A DNA stretch of 64,000 bases, taken from contig JAXDTI010000006.1 of the NCBI GenBank assembly GCA_034090045.1, positions 61,219-125,218 on the forward strand, read 5' to 3'. Below the pieces are notes generated by a model that did no database searches, had not been told where the DNA came from, and saw only the letters and a list, made by a program, of their open reading frames with translations. Shown in pieces: positions 32,864 through 41,901 of the stretch; within the stretch, counting starts at the first letter, position 1, and each line of letters begins with the position of its first letter. The translations under genes and the position numbers were made by a program. The stretch is from JAXDTI01 sp034090045. Its GTDB lineage: Bacteria > Actinomycetota > Actinomycetes > Actinomycetales > Actinomycetaceae.

Positions 32864-34045
32864 TCAGACGAGCGTTAGCGCCTGCTGTGCAATAGCCAGT
32901 TCCTCATTTGTCGGATACACAACCACCTGCACGCTCGAATCCGGGGTGGAAATAACTCTCGCGCCTTTTCCGTTCCAGTTTAGGTCGCTATCGATTTTCA
33001 CCCCCATGTATTCGAGACGTTCGCACACGCGTTCACGCAAAACAGGGGAGTTTTCGCCGATACCGGCAGTAAAAGTCAGGGCATCCAGTCCGCCCATCAC
33101 GGCAGTGTAGGCACCTATATACTTAATCAGCCGGTGACGCTGCACATCCAGTGTCAATCGGGCCGCCGGGTCGCCTTTCTCAGCCATTTCGACAACCTCA
33201 CGCATATCGTTGCTGCCGCACATACCTTTCAGCCCGGACTGTTTGTTGAACAGGTTGTCGATTTCATCAACACTCATTCCGCCCTGCCGCTGCAGGTGAA
33301 ACACTGCTGCCGGGTCAATATCGCCGGTGCGCGTCCCCATAACCAGACCTTCCAGCGGGGTGAGGCCCATAGAAGTATCGACAGCGTGACCGTTAACCAC
33401 TGCAGAAGCGGAAGCCCCGTTACCCAGGTGCAACACGATCTGTTTCAGATTATCGCGCCCCAGGAACTTAGATACTGCGCTGGAAACGAACTGGTGGGAG
33501 GTGCCGTGTGCGCCGTAACGGCGAATACTGTATTTGTCGGCTATTTCACGGTTCAACGCGTATGTCGCGGAAGCCTCCGGGAGATCCTGGAAAAACGCTG
33601 TGTCGAATACTGCTACCTGCGGCAGCTCCGGGAACATTTTTTTCGCGGCATCAATGCCTTTCAGGTGCGCCGGGTTATGCAGTGGTCCGAGCGGTATCAG
33701 TTCCTCAATCAGACCGTGTACGCGCTCGTCAATCAGCTCCGGGCCGTTAAAGTATTTGCCGCCTTGAACCACTCGGTGACCGACAGCCACAACGTGTACT
33801 GCTTGCAGGTCAGGGCCGTAGTCCTCGAAAGCTTTCTCCACCACTCCCATGCCGACAGTGTGGTCTTCAATCGGCTCGTTAAGATCCCATTTGTTGTCTC
33901 CGTATTCGTGGCGGGCGTGGGCGTTCGGCTCGCCAATCTGTTCGACAATCCCCTTTGCCACTGCCTCTCCGGTGTCGGGATCGACGAGTTGGTATTTAAT
34001 GGAGGAAGAGCCGGAATTGATAACCAGCACGGTGTGTTTGCTCAC
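32864..34045 (-). CDS. ackA: Acetate kinase
   Basis: Converts acetyl phosphate and ADP to acetate and ATP. The 393-residue protein has all ASKHA-family acetate kinase features: VINSGSSSIKYQL at the start, GHRVVQGG, the VFDTAFFQ loop, RYGAHGTSH with catalytic residues, LHLGNGASASAV, DTSMGLTPLEGL and TGDIDP. The catalytic Asp is in VFDTAFF and the Glu near the C-terminus in TAGIGENSP. It is the second gene after pta on the minus strand, with 42 bases between them, and forms the usual acetate-producing pair. Confidence 0.97.
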   Translation of the reverse strand: MSKHTVLVINSGSSSIKYQLVDPDTGEAVAKGIVEQIGEPNAHARHEYGDNKWDLNEPIEDHTVGMGVVEKAFEDYGPDLQAVHVVAVGHRVVQGGKYFNGPELIDERVHGLIEELIPLGPLHNPAHLKGIDAAKKMFPELPQVAVFDTAFFQDLPEASATYALNREIADKYSIRRYGAHGTSHQFVSSAVSKFLGRDNLKQIVLHLGNGASASAVVNGHAVDTSMGLTPLEGLVMGTRTGDIDPAAVFHLQRQGGMSVDEIDNLFNKQSGLKGMCGSNDMREVVEMAEKGDPAARLTLDVQRHRLIKYIGAYTAVMGGLDALTFTAGIGENSPVLRERVCERLEYMGVKIDSDLNWNGKGARVISTPDSSVQVVVYPTNEELAIAQQALTLV

Positions 34046-34087
34046 GTGAGTTCCCTTTCGTTTTGTTATATAGGTTTCTTCTCAGTC

Positions 34088-35587
34088 TCATTGTGCCTGA
34101 ATCGCGGTGATAATCACCGTGTTTACAATGTCTTCGACAAGTGCGCCACGAGACAGGTCATTGACCGGACGGTTCAATCCCTGCAGAATCGGGCCTACCG
34201 CTACGGCACCGGCAGTGCGCTGCACGGCCTTATATGTACAGTTACCGACATCCAGGCTCTCAAAAATAAATACCCGCGCCTGACCGGCAACCGCCGAGTC
34301 CGGCATTTTCTTTTCGGCAACCGCACGATCCACGGCCGCATCGAATTGCATCGGGCCGTCCACGGTCAGCTCCGGGTGCCGGTCTGATACCAGTTGTAGC
34401 GCTGCCTTTACCTTATCCACCGTTTCGCCGGTGCCGGAGTCTCCCGTCGAATACGAAATCATGGCTACTCGCGCCGGAACCCCAAATTGTTGAGCAGTTT
34501 TAGCGCTGGTAGCGGCAATATCTGCGAGCTGCTCGGCATCCGGTTCGATAGTGACCGCACAGTCGGCATACAGATCCACATGGTCAGCGAAAAGCATCAG
34601 GAACGCGCCGGATACGGTTTTCACGCCCGGCTGGGTTTTGATGAATTGCAGTGCCGGGCGGATTGTGTGGGCAGTGGTGTGTGCCGCTCCCGAAACCATG
34701 CCGTCAGCCTCGCCCAGGTAAATCATCATGGTGCCGAAATAGGAAATATCGGTGATGGTTTCCCGAGCCTCCTCGATTGTCATGCCTTTGGCTTGGCGCA
34801 ACTCAGCCAGTTTCGTCGCATACTTTTCTAGGCGCTGTGGATCTTTCGTGGAAACTACGTCGATACCGCTCAGGTCAAGTTTAAGCTCGGCTGCGGCGGC
34901 GTGAACACTCTCGGGTTCTCCCAGCAGGGTGAGATCGACAGCATCCAGGTCGCGCAGAATAGCGGCAGCCTGCAGGATTCGCGGATCTTCGGATTCGGGC
35001 AACACGATGCGTTTACGGTTCGCGGCGGCACGTGAAACCAGCGATGCCTGGTAGGCCAGCGGTGTCACCGTGTCCACGTCACGCAACACCCCGAGAATCA
35101 CCTGCACGTCGTCATCAGAAAACTCGCCATCGGAAAAAATAACGGGGGAGTGCTTCGACCCGGTCGGGGCACCGGTCTTATCATTGGGGTTATCGCGCAG
35201 CACCACGGTCGCAACCGGTGTCGCGTGCGCGGCCCAAAGCTGATGCGCGGCAACGTGCGCCAGCGGACCTGGTTGTGCCCCACCATCGACCAGAACCGTG
35301 TTTGCGCTCAGGTGGGACGCGATTTGCAGGTGTGCCAGCAGCGGGCTGACACCCTCGGGCAGAGCAGGCACGTTGCCGAGCACAATCGAGTTTTCTGTGC
35401 AACGACTAAGCAGGTCTTTTACAGGTTCCGCCTGGCCGTTAATGACGGCGAGCGCGACCTTTGGATCCGGGAATGCCGACACGACTGCGGCATCGCACGC
35501 AGCAGCGAGGCTTTTCGCCAGGTTTTCGGCTGCCCGATTCGCGGCATCGGTTGCGGACAGGTTTGCGATATAGATTCTCTTTGACAT
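34088..35587 (-). CDS. pta: Phosphate acetyltransferase
   Basis: Makes acetyl phosphate and CoA from acetyl-CoA and phosphate. The 499-residue protein has the catalytic PTA domain from about residue 175 (RIVLPESEDPRILQAA, GMVSGAAHTTAHTIRPALQ, ISYSTGDSGTG, VDGPMQFDAAVD and FPDLDVGN-like FESLDVGNCTYK). The N-terminal 170 residues are a shortened, diverged remnant of the P-loop-containing domain of 700-residue Pta proteins; no clear P-loop is left. This intermediate size is seen in corynebacteria and relatives. It is transcribed before ackA. Confidence 0.95.
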   Translation of the reverse strand: MSKRIYIANLSATDAANRAAENLAKSLAAACDAAVVSAFPDPKVALAVINGQAEPVKDLLSRCTENSIVLGNVPALPEGVSPLLAHLQIASHLSANTVLVDGGAQPGPLAHVAAHQLWAAHATPVATVVLRDNPNDKTGAPTGSKHSPVIFSDGEFSDDDVQVILGVLRDVDTVTPLAYQASLVSRAAANRKRIVLPESEDPRILQAAAILRDLDAVDLTLLGEPESVHAAAAELKLDLSGIDVVSTKDPQRLEKYATKLAELRQAKGMTIEEARETITDISYFGTMMIYLGEADGMVSGAAHTTAHTIRPALQFIKTQPGVKTVSGAFLMLFADHVDLYADCAVTIEPDAEQLADIAATSAKTAQQFGVPARVAMISYSTGDSGTGETVDKVKAALQLVSDRHPELTVDGPMQFDAAVDRAVAEKKMPDSAVAGQARVFIFESLDVGNCTYKAVQRTAGAVAVGPILQGLNRPVNDLSRGALVEDIVNTVIITAIQAQ

Positions 35588-35872
35588 GGTTTCCTCCTCG
35601 GGGGTTCTCCATCAGGTGATTGTGGTTATCGAGCGGCGTTTCCGGCACATACGGGCGCGTCTTTAAGGAACCTTTACCTACAGCCTACTATAGGAAAGTA
35701 ATCTGCGTCACAGTGTGCTGCTTCGAAATATGGGCGCCGCGTTTCCTGAGTTCGCTGCGCAATCTAGGTTATGTCCGAGGTGGGAAACGCATCGTGAAAA
35801 TGTCGGTGGGCGCGGATAGAATAAGAAAGTAAGCAGATAACAGTTCGATAGTCGCAGAAAGCTGGTAATCAA
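35588..35872. other. Divergent promoter region between pta and the Dyp peroxidase gene
   Basis: About 285 bases without a gene. TAGAAT at 35818-35823 is a plausible -10 for the plus-strand peroxidase gene. On the minus strand a GGAGGAAA ribosome site precedes pta. I see no iron box or other clear operator. Confidence 0.35.
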
Positions 35873-36976
35873 ATGGCAAATGAAACTCCTCTGAAAGACG
35901 CGAAAATTCCCTTCGATGGTCCGGTGCAATCCGGTATTGAACAGGCTCCGCAGGCGCACCTGAGCGTGCTCGCCCTGGATTTGGATGAGGGTGCCACTAT
36001 CGAGCAGTTCCAGGATCTAATGCAGCGTTGGACCACGACAGCCCGTCTGCTTACCCAGGGGCAAAAGGTTCCGGGTTTCGAGGCTTGGGAGATGGTCGAG
36101 GTTCCCGCAAACCTCACTATCACCTGCGGTTTCGGTGAGCGCATCTTTGATTTCTTAGGCAGGGGTGAGCGCAAGCCCGCCGGTCTGCACGACCTGCCGG
36201 CGTTCAAGCTCGACAAACTTGAGGAGCAGTGGGGGCAATCCGACCTGGTGCTGCAACTGTGTGGTGACGATTTGGTGACCCTCAACACCGCCGCCCGCCT
36301 GCTGGTAAAAGCAGCGGAAGGTACCGCGCATTGGAAATGGGTTCAGAAAGGTTACGGACACGCCTTTGGCGCGGTTCCGTCCGGCACCACCCCACGTAAC
36401 CCGATGGGACAGGTAGACGGCACCATCAACCCTGGCAACCCGGAAGAATACAACGAGCAGGTGTGGATTGAATCCGACGACCCCGCAATCGACAAGTCCT
36501 CAATTATGGTGATCCGCCGTATCGCCATGGATCTGGATGCCTGGGACGGCGTGAAGCTGAAGACCCGCGACCGGGTGATTGGGCGGCACTTCCACTCTGG
36601 CGGGCCGCTCTCCGGCGGTGGCGAGTTCGACGATGAGGATATGGATGCCAAAGACGAGAAAGGTCGTTACCTGATCGACCGGCATTCGCACCTGGCGCTC
36701 TCCCGTGAACAGGACGGACAGCCCTCCGATGCGTTACGCCGCCGCGCATACGGCTACGATGATGCCCCGATTCCCGGTCGCGGATACACCAACTCCGGTC
36801 TGGTTTGGATAGCTTTCCAAAAGAACCCTGACCTGCAATTTACGGCGATTCAGAAGCGCCTGGATGAGTCGGATCTGCTGAATCACTGGGTGAACCATAT
36901 CGGCTCGGCGGTGTATTGGATCGTCCCCGGTACCGACGCGGATACCTATTGGGGTCAAGCTCTGATCGAGAGCTGA
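35873..36976 (+). CDS. Dyp-type haem peroxidase, cytosolic
   Basis: A 367-residue dye-decolourising peroxidase. The signature GQVDGT (GxxDG; distal Asp) is in the middle. The proximal haem ligand is expected in DRHSHLAL and the distal Arg in the RRRAYGYDD region. There is no Tat or Sec signal, unlike EfeB, and no encapsulin gene or obvious cargo-loading tail next to it, so it probably acts in the cytosol. Such enzymes remove peroxide and may handle haem; an extra link to the haem-uptake operon 17 kb away is speculation. The ribosome site is weak. Confidence 0.88.
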   Translation: MANETPLKDAKIPFDGPVQSGIEQAPQAHLSVLALDLDEGATIEQFQDLMQRWTTTARLLTQGQKVPGFEAWEMVEVPANLTITCGFGERIFDFLGRGERKPAGLHDLPAFKLDKLEEQWGQSDLVLQLCGDDLVTLNTAARLLVKAAEGTAHWKWVQKGYGHAFGAVPSGTTPRNPMGQVDGTINPGNPEEYNEQVWIESDDPAIDKSSIMVIRRIAMDLDAWDGVKLKTRDRVIGRHFHSGGPLSGGGEFDDEDMDAKDEKGRYLIDRHSHLALSREQDGQPSDALRRRAYGYDDAPIPGRGYTNSGLVWIAFQKNPDLQFTAIQKRLDESDLLNHWVNHIGSAVYWIVPGTDADTYWGQALIES

Positions 36977-36995
36977 CCCTGCAGAGGAGACAGCG

Positions 36996-38771
36996 ATGAG
37001 AACCACAGATAAAGCTCCGGTTCAACAACCCTCGGGAATGCCCTTCCAAAAGTACCGTCCGTTCCATGAGACAAACCTGGTGGAGTTACCTGACCGTACC
37101 TGGCCCGATAGGCACGTGACCCATGCTCCCCGTTGGCTCTCCACCGATCTGCGTGACGGCAATCAAGCCCTGATCACCCCGATGGATCCGGCACGGAAAC
37201 GCAAAATGTTTGATCTTCTGGTCGAGCTTGGTTACAAGGAGATAGAGATAGGTTTCCCCTCTGCCTCCCAAACCGACTATGATTTCGTGCGCAGCTTGAT
37301 TGAGGACGAGAATGCGATCCCAGATGACGTGTGCGTCTCGGTGCTCACCCAGTCGCGCGCCGACCTGATTACCCGCACAGTTGAGTCGCTGCAGGGCGCA
37401 CACCGGGCGAATGTACACGTGTATAACGCGACCTCGCCGCTGTTCCGCGAAGTAGTGTTTCATAACACAAAAGCTGAAACAATCGACCTGGCGGTCACCG
37501 GCGTAGCACAGATAATGGCCGATGCTGAACGGTTTTTGGGTGACAACACGATTTTCGGGCTCGAATATTCACCGGAGATTTTTATCGACACCGAACTCGA
37601 ATTCGCGCTCGAAATCTCCGAACGGGTTTGTGACACCTGGGAGGTCGGTGCCGGTCGGGAACTCATTTTGAATCTACCGGCGACCGTGGAACGTACCACC
37701 CCGAATGTTTACGCAGACCAAATCGAATGGATGAGCCGTAACCTGACCAGACGAGAACATATTGCGCTGTCGCTGCATCCACACAACGACCGCAGCTGTG
37801 GGATTGCCGCAGCCGAATTGGCTTTAAAGGCGGGTGCTGACCGTATCGAGGGTTGCCTCCTGGGGCAGGGAGAACGTACCGGAAATGTTGACCTGGTGGT
37901 GCTGGGATTGAACCTGTTCAGCCAGGGCATCGACCCGATGATTGACCTGTCGAACGTGGATCATATTCGCGAGGTGTGCCAATACTGCAACCAGATGGGT
38001 GTTGATCCGCGCCACCCCTACGTGGGCGATTTGGTTTACACATCCTTCTCCGGTTCGCATCAGGACGCTATCAAGAAAGGTTTTGCGGTACGCAAAGAAG
38101 CAGTCAAAGCCGCTGGCGACAATGAGGACGCGGTCGTTTGGAGCCTGCCGTACCTGCCGATTGACCCGCACGATGTCGGACGTTCCTACGAGGCGGTCGT
38201 GCGCGTAAACAGCCAATCCGGTAAGGGTGGGGTGGCGTTCCTGATGGAGCGTGATCACAAGTTGAACCTGCCGCGCAGACTACAGCAGGAGTTTTCTCGG
38301 ATTGTCCAGCGTCACACCGATTCCTATGGTGGCGAGGTCAACTCCGAGTCGCTGTGGCGAATCTTCGCTGACGAGTACCTGCCGAGTCACGGAGAGTACG
38401 TGCCGGCCACTGGTGGTTTGGAGCAGTGGGGTCGCTTCGAGCTGATTTCGGCAGAAGCCGACAACACCTCTACCCCTGACAAGGTTCAGGTCACTATGAC
38501 GCTGCGGGATAATGGTGACGACGCCCAGCTCACCGCAGTCGGCAACGGTCCGATTGATGCCTTCACAAAGGCACTACACGCCCACGGGATTGATGTTCAG
38601 GTGCGTGACTATACCGAACACGCTATGGAGGCCGGTGAGGATGCCCGAGCCGCCGCCTATGTGGAGGTGCAGGTAGATTCACAGGTTCTTTGGGGTGTGG
38701 GAATCCACCCCTCCATCACTAAAGCTACCTACCTGGCGATAATCTCGGCTCTGAACCGCATCTATCGCTGA
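36996..38771 (+). CDS. leuA: 2-isopropylmalate synthase
   Basis: First committed enzyme of leucine synthesis: condenses acetyl-CoA with 2-oxoisovalerate. The 591-residue protein is of the LeuA type 2 family of actinobacteria. The TIM barrel starts RWLSTDLRDGNQALI with the metal-binding Asp, and LSLHPHNDRSCG carries the His-x-His metal site. EGCLLGQGERTGNVDLV follows. The C-terminal regulatory domain for leucine feedback (about residues 460-591, RFELISAEADN onward) is present. A GAGGAG site precedes the ATG, 19 bases after the peroxidase gene. Confidence 0.96.
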   Translation: MRTTDKAPVQQPSGMPFQKYRPFHETNLVELPDRTWPDRHVTHAPRWLSTDLRDGNQALITPMDPARKRKMFDLLVELGYKEIEIGFPSASQTDYDFVRSLIEDENAIPDDVCVSVLTQSRADLITRTVESLQGAHRANVHVYNATSPLFREVVFHNTKAETIDLAVTGVAQIMADAERFLGDNTIFGLEYSPEIFIDTELEFALEISERVCDTWEVGAGRELILNLPATVERTTPNVYADQIEWMSRNLTRREHIALSLHPHNDRSCGIAAAELALKAGADRIEGCLLGQGERTGNVDLVVLGLNLFSQGIDPMIDLSNVDHIREVCQYCNQMGVDPRHPYVGDLVYTSFSGSHQDAIKKGFAVRKEAVKAAGDNEDAVVWSLPYLPIDPHDVGRSYEAVVRVNSQSGKGGVAFLMERDHKLNLPRRLQQEFSRIVQRHTDSYGGEVNSESLWRIFADEYLPSHGEYVPATGGLEQWGRFELISAEADNTSTPDKVQVTMTLRDNGDDAQLTAVGNGPIDAFTKALHAHGIDVQVRDYTEHAMEAGEDARAAAYVEVQVDSQVLWGVGIHPSITKATYLAIISALNRIYR

Positions 38772-38789
38772 AAGAGAAACCGATATATT

Positions 38790-38821
38790 GGCGGGGACAG
38801 TACCTGAGAGCTGTTCCCGCC
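38790..38821 (+). terminator. Terminator after leuA
   Basis: GGCGGGGACAG and CTGTTCCCGCC pair as 11-base arms around a 10-base loop, 18 bases after the leuA stop, followed by a T-rich stretch. Confidence 0.85.
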
Positions 38822-38920
38822 ACTTTTCTGTTTATCTGTTGGCGCTCACTGGGCAACGGACTTACCCTGTAATCAACGACGGAGATTTGAGTGTCCCCGC
38901 CTCAATTTGCAGGAGGAATA

Positions 38921-39520
38921 ATGACTAGTGAAACTATACGTGACCCGCGCACCGATCACCTTTTGACCCCGCAAAACGCGGCTTTCATCGCGATTGACTA
39001 TCAGCCGCTGCAGGTCAGCACCCTGAAATCAATTGAACCGAAACAGGTCAAATACGCTATCCACAAGGTCGGTCAAATCGCTAAACTATACAACCTGCCG
39101 ACCATTCTCTCTACCGTGCGTGCAGGCGGCGACCCTGAGAAAGCCACTATCCCGGAGCTGAAAGATTTGTTCCCCGAGGTTCAAGAAATCGATCGCACCT
39201 CGATTAACTCTTGGGAGGATATGGAGTTCCGTGCCGCAGTAGAAGCGAGCGGCCGCAAGAAACTGATTATGACGGCACTGTGGACAGAGGCGTGTCTGAC
39301 TTTCCCGTCACTGGATATGGTAAAGGCCGGTTACGACGTGTATGCCGTCGCGGACGCGGTGGGCGGCACCTCACCGACCGCACATAAGCTGGCGCTAAAG
39401 CGTCTGCAACAGGCAGGCGTGAAACTGATTTCCTGGGTTCAGTTGGCGTGCGAACTGCAACGTGACTGGGCACGCACCGACACTGCCGAGGAGTTCTCTC
39501 GGATCCTGTTCCAGGACTGA
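38921..39520 (+). CDS. Isochorismatase-family (YcaC-like) hydrolase
   Basis: A 199-residue cysteine hydrolase. The catalytic Asp lies in FIAIDYQPLQ near residue 28, and the nucleophilic Cys in MTALWTEACLTFPSL, where the family cis-peptide precedes the helix. The C-terminal helix-strand pattern ALKRLQQAGVKLISWVQLACELQRDW matches YcaC-type proteins of unknown substrate rather than nicotinamidase. ATG at 38921 with a perfect AGGAGG is chosen over an in-frame GTG at 38891. It is a single-gene unit between two terminators. Confidence 0.85.
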   Translation: MTSETIRDPRTDHLLTPQNAAFIAIDYQPLQVSTLKSIEPKQVKYAIHKVGQIAKLYNLPTILSTVRAGGDPEKATIPELKDLFPEVQEIDRTSINSWEDMEFRAAVEASGRKKLIMTALWTEACLTFPSLDMVKAGYDVYAVADAVGGTSPTAHKLALKRLQQAGVKLISWVQLACELQRDWARTDTAEEFSRILFQD

Positions 39521-39536
39521 AAGCAGCCTGAATAGC

Positions 39537-39579
39537 TGGGGACAGGCTTTGTGGTGGCATACCACAGGGCCTGTCCCCA
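39537..39579 (+). terminator. Terminator after the isochorismatase-like gene
   Basis: TGGGGACAGGC and GCCTGTCCCCA pair as perfect 11-base arms; inside them TGTGGT and ACCACA pair as well, giving a long compound stem. Confidence 0.85.
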
Positions 39580-39609
39580 AACTAATATGCCGAAGATAAA
39601 GGAGTTCAG

Positions 39610-40248
39610 ATGCTGGTCAAGCGGGGTGTTCATGCCTGTGTGGAGTTTCGCAGCGGCAAAACCTTGATAGTGGTTGATCCCGGCGCGTTCGGGCTGCCCG
39701 CCGACCTGCCTAATGCCGATGCGATCCTGGTCACTCACGATCACTTCGACCATGTGGATCACGCGGCAGTTGCGGCGGCGCTCGCCCAAAACCCGGCGAT
39801 TCTTGTTGCCGGTCCGCAGGCTCTCGCCGACAGTGCCCAGTATCCGGTGCGAGTGTTGAGTGCCGGAGATACCCTCACAATCGGCAGCGGTATTGACGAG
39901 TTGAGTGTCGAGGTGGTGGGGCGGTGGCAGGACATCACCTCGCGCCTGGACCCGCCAATCCAAAACCTCGGATACATTATTGGAGGTCGAGTACTTCATG
40001 GCGGTGATGCCCTGATTGAGCACGGGGAACTGGATGCGGTGTTTGTGCCGCTCGCCGCACCCTGGGCAAAAAACATTGACGTTCAGGATTACCTTCGCGA
40101 TTACCCGGTATCACAGGTTTTAGGGTTCCACGACTGGACACTGTCTGAGGAAGGTTTGGAGTTTGCAATGAAAACCCTGCAGGAAAACGCCGAGGCTTTC
40201 GGGGCGCGAGCCAGGGCGTTACGCCCCGGAGAATCGGCAGAACTATGA
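39610..40248 (+). CDS. Metallo-beta-lactamase-fold hydrolase (UlaG-like)
   Basis: A 212-residue metal-dependent hydrolase. The zinc motif HxHxDH is seen as THDHFDHVDH (about residues 43-52), after VVDPGAFGLP, with a later metal ligand in RVLHGGDAL. The compact layout without an inserted domain is like UlaG/YfnI-type lactonases and related small hydrolases. The substrate is unknown. AAAGGAG precedes the start. It lies 19 bases before recO but has no functional link to it that I can see. Confidence 0.8.
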   Translation: MLVKRGVHACVEFRSGKTLIVVDPGAFGLPADLPNADAILVTHDHFDHVDHAAVAAALAQNPAILVAGPQALADSAQYPVRVLSAGDTLTIGSGIDELSVEVVGRWQDITSRLDPPIQNLGYIIGGRVLHGGDALIEHGELDAVFVPLAAPWAKNIDVQDYLRDYPVSQVLGFHDWTLSEEGLEFAMKTLQENAEAFGARARALRPGESAEL

Positions 40249-40267
40249 GACAGGGTAACCTGTATTT

Positions 40268-41041
40268 ATGACCGCCAAAACCTATCGCGACCGCGCGATA
40301 GTGCTGCGCGGTTACCGGCTTGGAGAGGCCGACCGAATCGAGGTGCTGCTCACCGAAAACAGCGGTCAGGTACGTGCCGTGGCAAAGGGTGTTCGCCGTA
40401 CCACCAGCAAGTTCGGGGCGCGTCTGCAACCCTTCTCGGTTATCGATGCACAGCTGCATCGTGGTCGGAACCTGGACACTATTTCGCAGGTGGAGACAGT
40501 TGCTAACTATTCCGGCGTGTTGGGAGCCGACTATGGGCGTTTCACCGCAGCCACCTTGATGGCAGAAACTGCTGAACGGCTCACCGTGGAGGGCGAAATG
40601 ACCGGGCAGCACTACCGCCTGCTCTATGGTGCATTGGCGGCGCTCGCATCCGGTCAGCATCCGGATGTGCTCACCCTCACCTCCTATCTGTTGCGTGCAG
40701 TGGCGACTGCCGGTTGGGCACCGGTGTTGAATCGTTGTGTCGTCTGTGGGAAAACCGCACAGGAGGGCGCGAATCTGAGCCGGTTCTCGATTAGCGCCGG
40801 TGGTGCGGTATGTGCCGGCTGTGGCGTGGGTGGTGCTATCGCCAGCCTCGCCACGGTGACACTCACCCCCGAAACTCTGGGGCTTTCGGGAGAACTGCTG
40901 GCAGGTAACTGGGAGGCGGCAACGGACTATAGCCCTGAAATCGCCCAGCGGGCATTAGCGTTGGCCAGTGACTATACCCAGTGGCATATTGAGCGGAGGC
41001 TAAAATCTCTACCGATGCTTGAGATACAGGAGATAGGCTGA
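40268..41041 (+). CDS. recO: DNA repair protein RecO
   Basis: Recombination mediator that works with RecR and RecF to load RecA on SSB-coated DNA. The 257-residue protein has the OB fold at the N-terminus (YRDRAIVLRGYRLGEADRIEVLLT, then GVRRTTSKFGARLQPF) and a helical C-terminal domain. The zinc-finger cysteines are seen in CVVCGKT and CAGCG about 25 residues apart, as in the family. Next to uppS, a very common actinobacterial arrangement, with four bases between them. Confidence 0.93.
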   Translation: MTAKTYRDRAIVLRGYRLGEADRIEVLLTENSGQVRAVAKGVRRTTSKFGARLQPFSVIDAQLHRGRNLDTISQVETVANYSGVLGADYGRFTAATLMAETAERLTVEGEMTGQHYRLLYGALAALASGQHPDVLTLTSYLLRAVATAGWAPVLNRCVVCGKTAQEGANLSRFSISAGGAVCAGCGVGGAIASLATVTLTPETLGLSGELLAGNWEAATDYSPEIAQRALALASDYTQWHIERRLKSLPMLEIQEIG

Positions 41042-41045
41042 AACC

Positions 41046-41786
41046 ATGACACAATCACCCGAACAGGTGGCGCCGCCAGCGGATTTGGTTAAAGTCCCCG
41101 AGCATATAGCGGTAATCATGGATGGTAACGGCCGCTGGGCCACCGCCCGGGGGCTGGAGCGCACCGAGGGACATAAACGCGGTGAAGAGGCGCTCATGGA
41201 CACGGTAGCGGGCGCTGTCGCAGCCGGTGTGAAATACGTTTCCATGTATGCGTTCTCCACCGAAAATTGGCGTCGTTCTCCCTCTGAAGTGCATTTCCTG
41301 ATGGGGTATTCCCGGCGCGTGATTCGTGAACGCGCTGCTGAACTAAATTCTTGGAATGTTCGAATACGCTGGTCAGGACGATCCCCGAAACTGTGGAAAT
41401 CGGTGATTAAGGAACTTCGGGCTGCCGAAGAACTCACCCACGACAACACCGGCACCCAGCTGATATTGTGTGTCAACTATGGCGGGCGCGCCGAAATTGC
41501 GGATGCGGCGAGCGCCCTGGCTGCTGATGTGCGCTCAGGCAGAGTGCGCAGCGCAAACATCAGCGAAAGAACCTTCAGTAAATACCTATATTTGCCGGAT
41601 ATTCCCGATGTTGACCTGCTGATTCGCACCTCACGTGAACAGCGACTATCAAACTTTTTGCTGTGGCAATGCGCCTACGCAGAATTCGTTTTTTCCGAGA
41701 AACTATGGCCGGAATACACCCGTCAGCAGCTGTGGCGGGACTTGATGCGTTACGGTTCCCGAGAACGCAGGTTTGGTTCCGCATAG
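41046..41786 (+). CDS. uppS: Polyprenyl (decaprenyl/undecaprenyl) diphosphate synthase
   Basis: Cis-prenyltransferase that makes the lipid carrier for cell-wall synthesis. The 246-residue protein has VIMDGNGRWA with the catalytic Asp near residue 24, GHKRGEEAL, and the later motif DLLIRTSREQRLSNFLLWQ, with Arg and Ser residues that hold the pyrophosphate. FVFSEKLWPEY closes the family core. Chain length cannot be told from the sequence. It is the last gene of the recO-uppS unit. Confidence 0.95.
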   Translation: MTQSPEQVAPPADLVKVPEHIAVIMDGNGRWATARGLERTEGHKRGEEALMDTVAGAVAAGVKYVSMYAFSTENWRRSPSEVHFLMGYSRRVIRERAAELNSWNVRIRWSGRSPKLWKSVIKELRAAEELTHDNTGTQLILCVNYGGRAEIADAASALAADVRSGRVRSANISERTFSKYLYLPDIPDVDLLIRTSREQRLSNFLLWQCAYAEFVFSEKLWPEYTRQQLWRDLMRYGSRERRFGSA

Positions 41787-41839
41787 TATTTTTCGTGCCT
41801 CTTTGGCGCTACCGTCCGTTCCATCAGCTGGGATTCAGA

Positions 41840-41869
41840 TTGCCCGTTTTTCTCACCAGCGGGTACAAT
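41840..41869 (+). promoter_or_regulatory. Probable metPS promoter
   Basis: TTGCCC at 41840-41845 and TACAAT at 41864-41869 with an 18-base spacer, 33 bases before the metP start codon. No operator recognised. Confidence 0.5.
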
Positions 41870-41901
41870 CGCTGATTGTTACCCGTCTCACACAGAAAGG
41901 A

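Noticed and set aside
33134..34387. Plus-strand open frame of 417 codons opposite ackA and pta
   Set aside because: It spans two secure genes on the other strand and shows no domain; a shadow of their codon bias.
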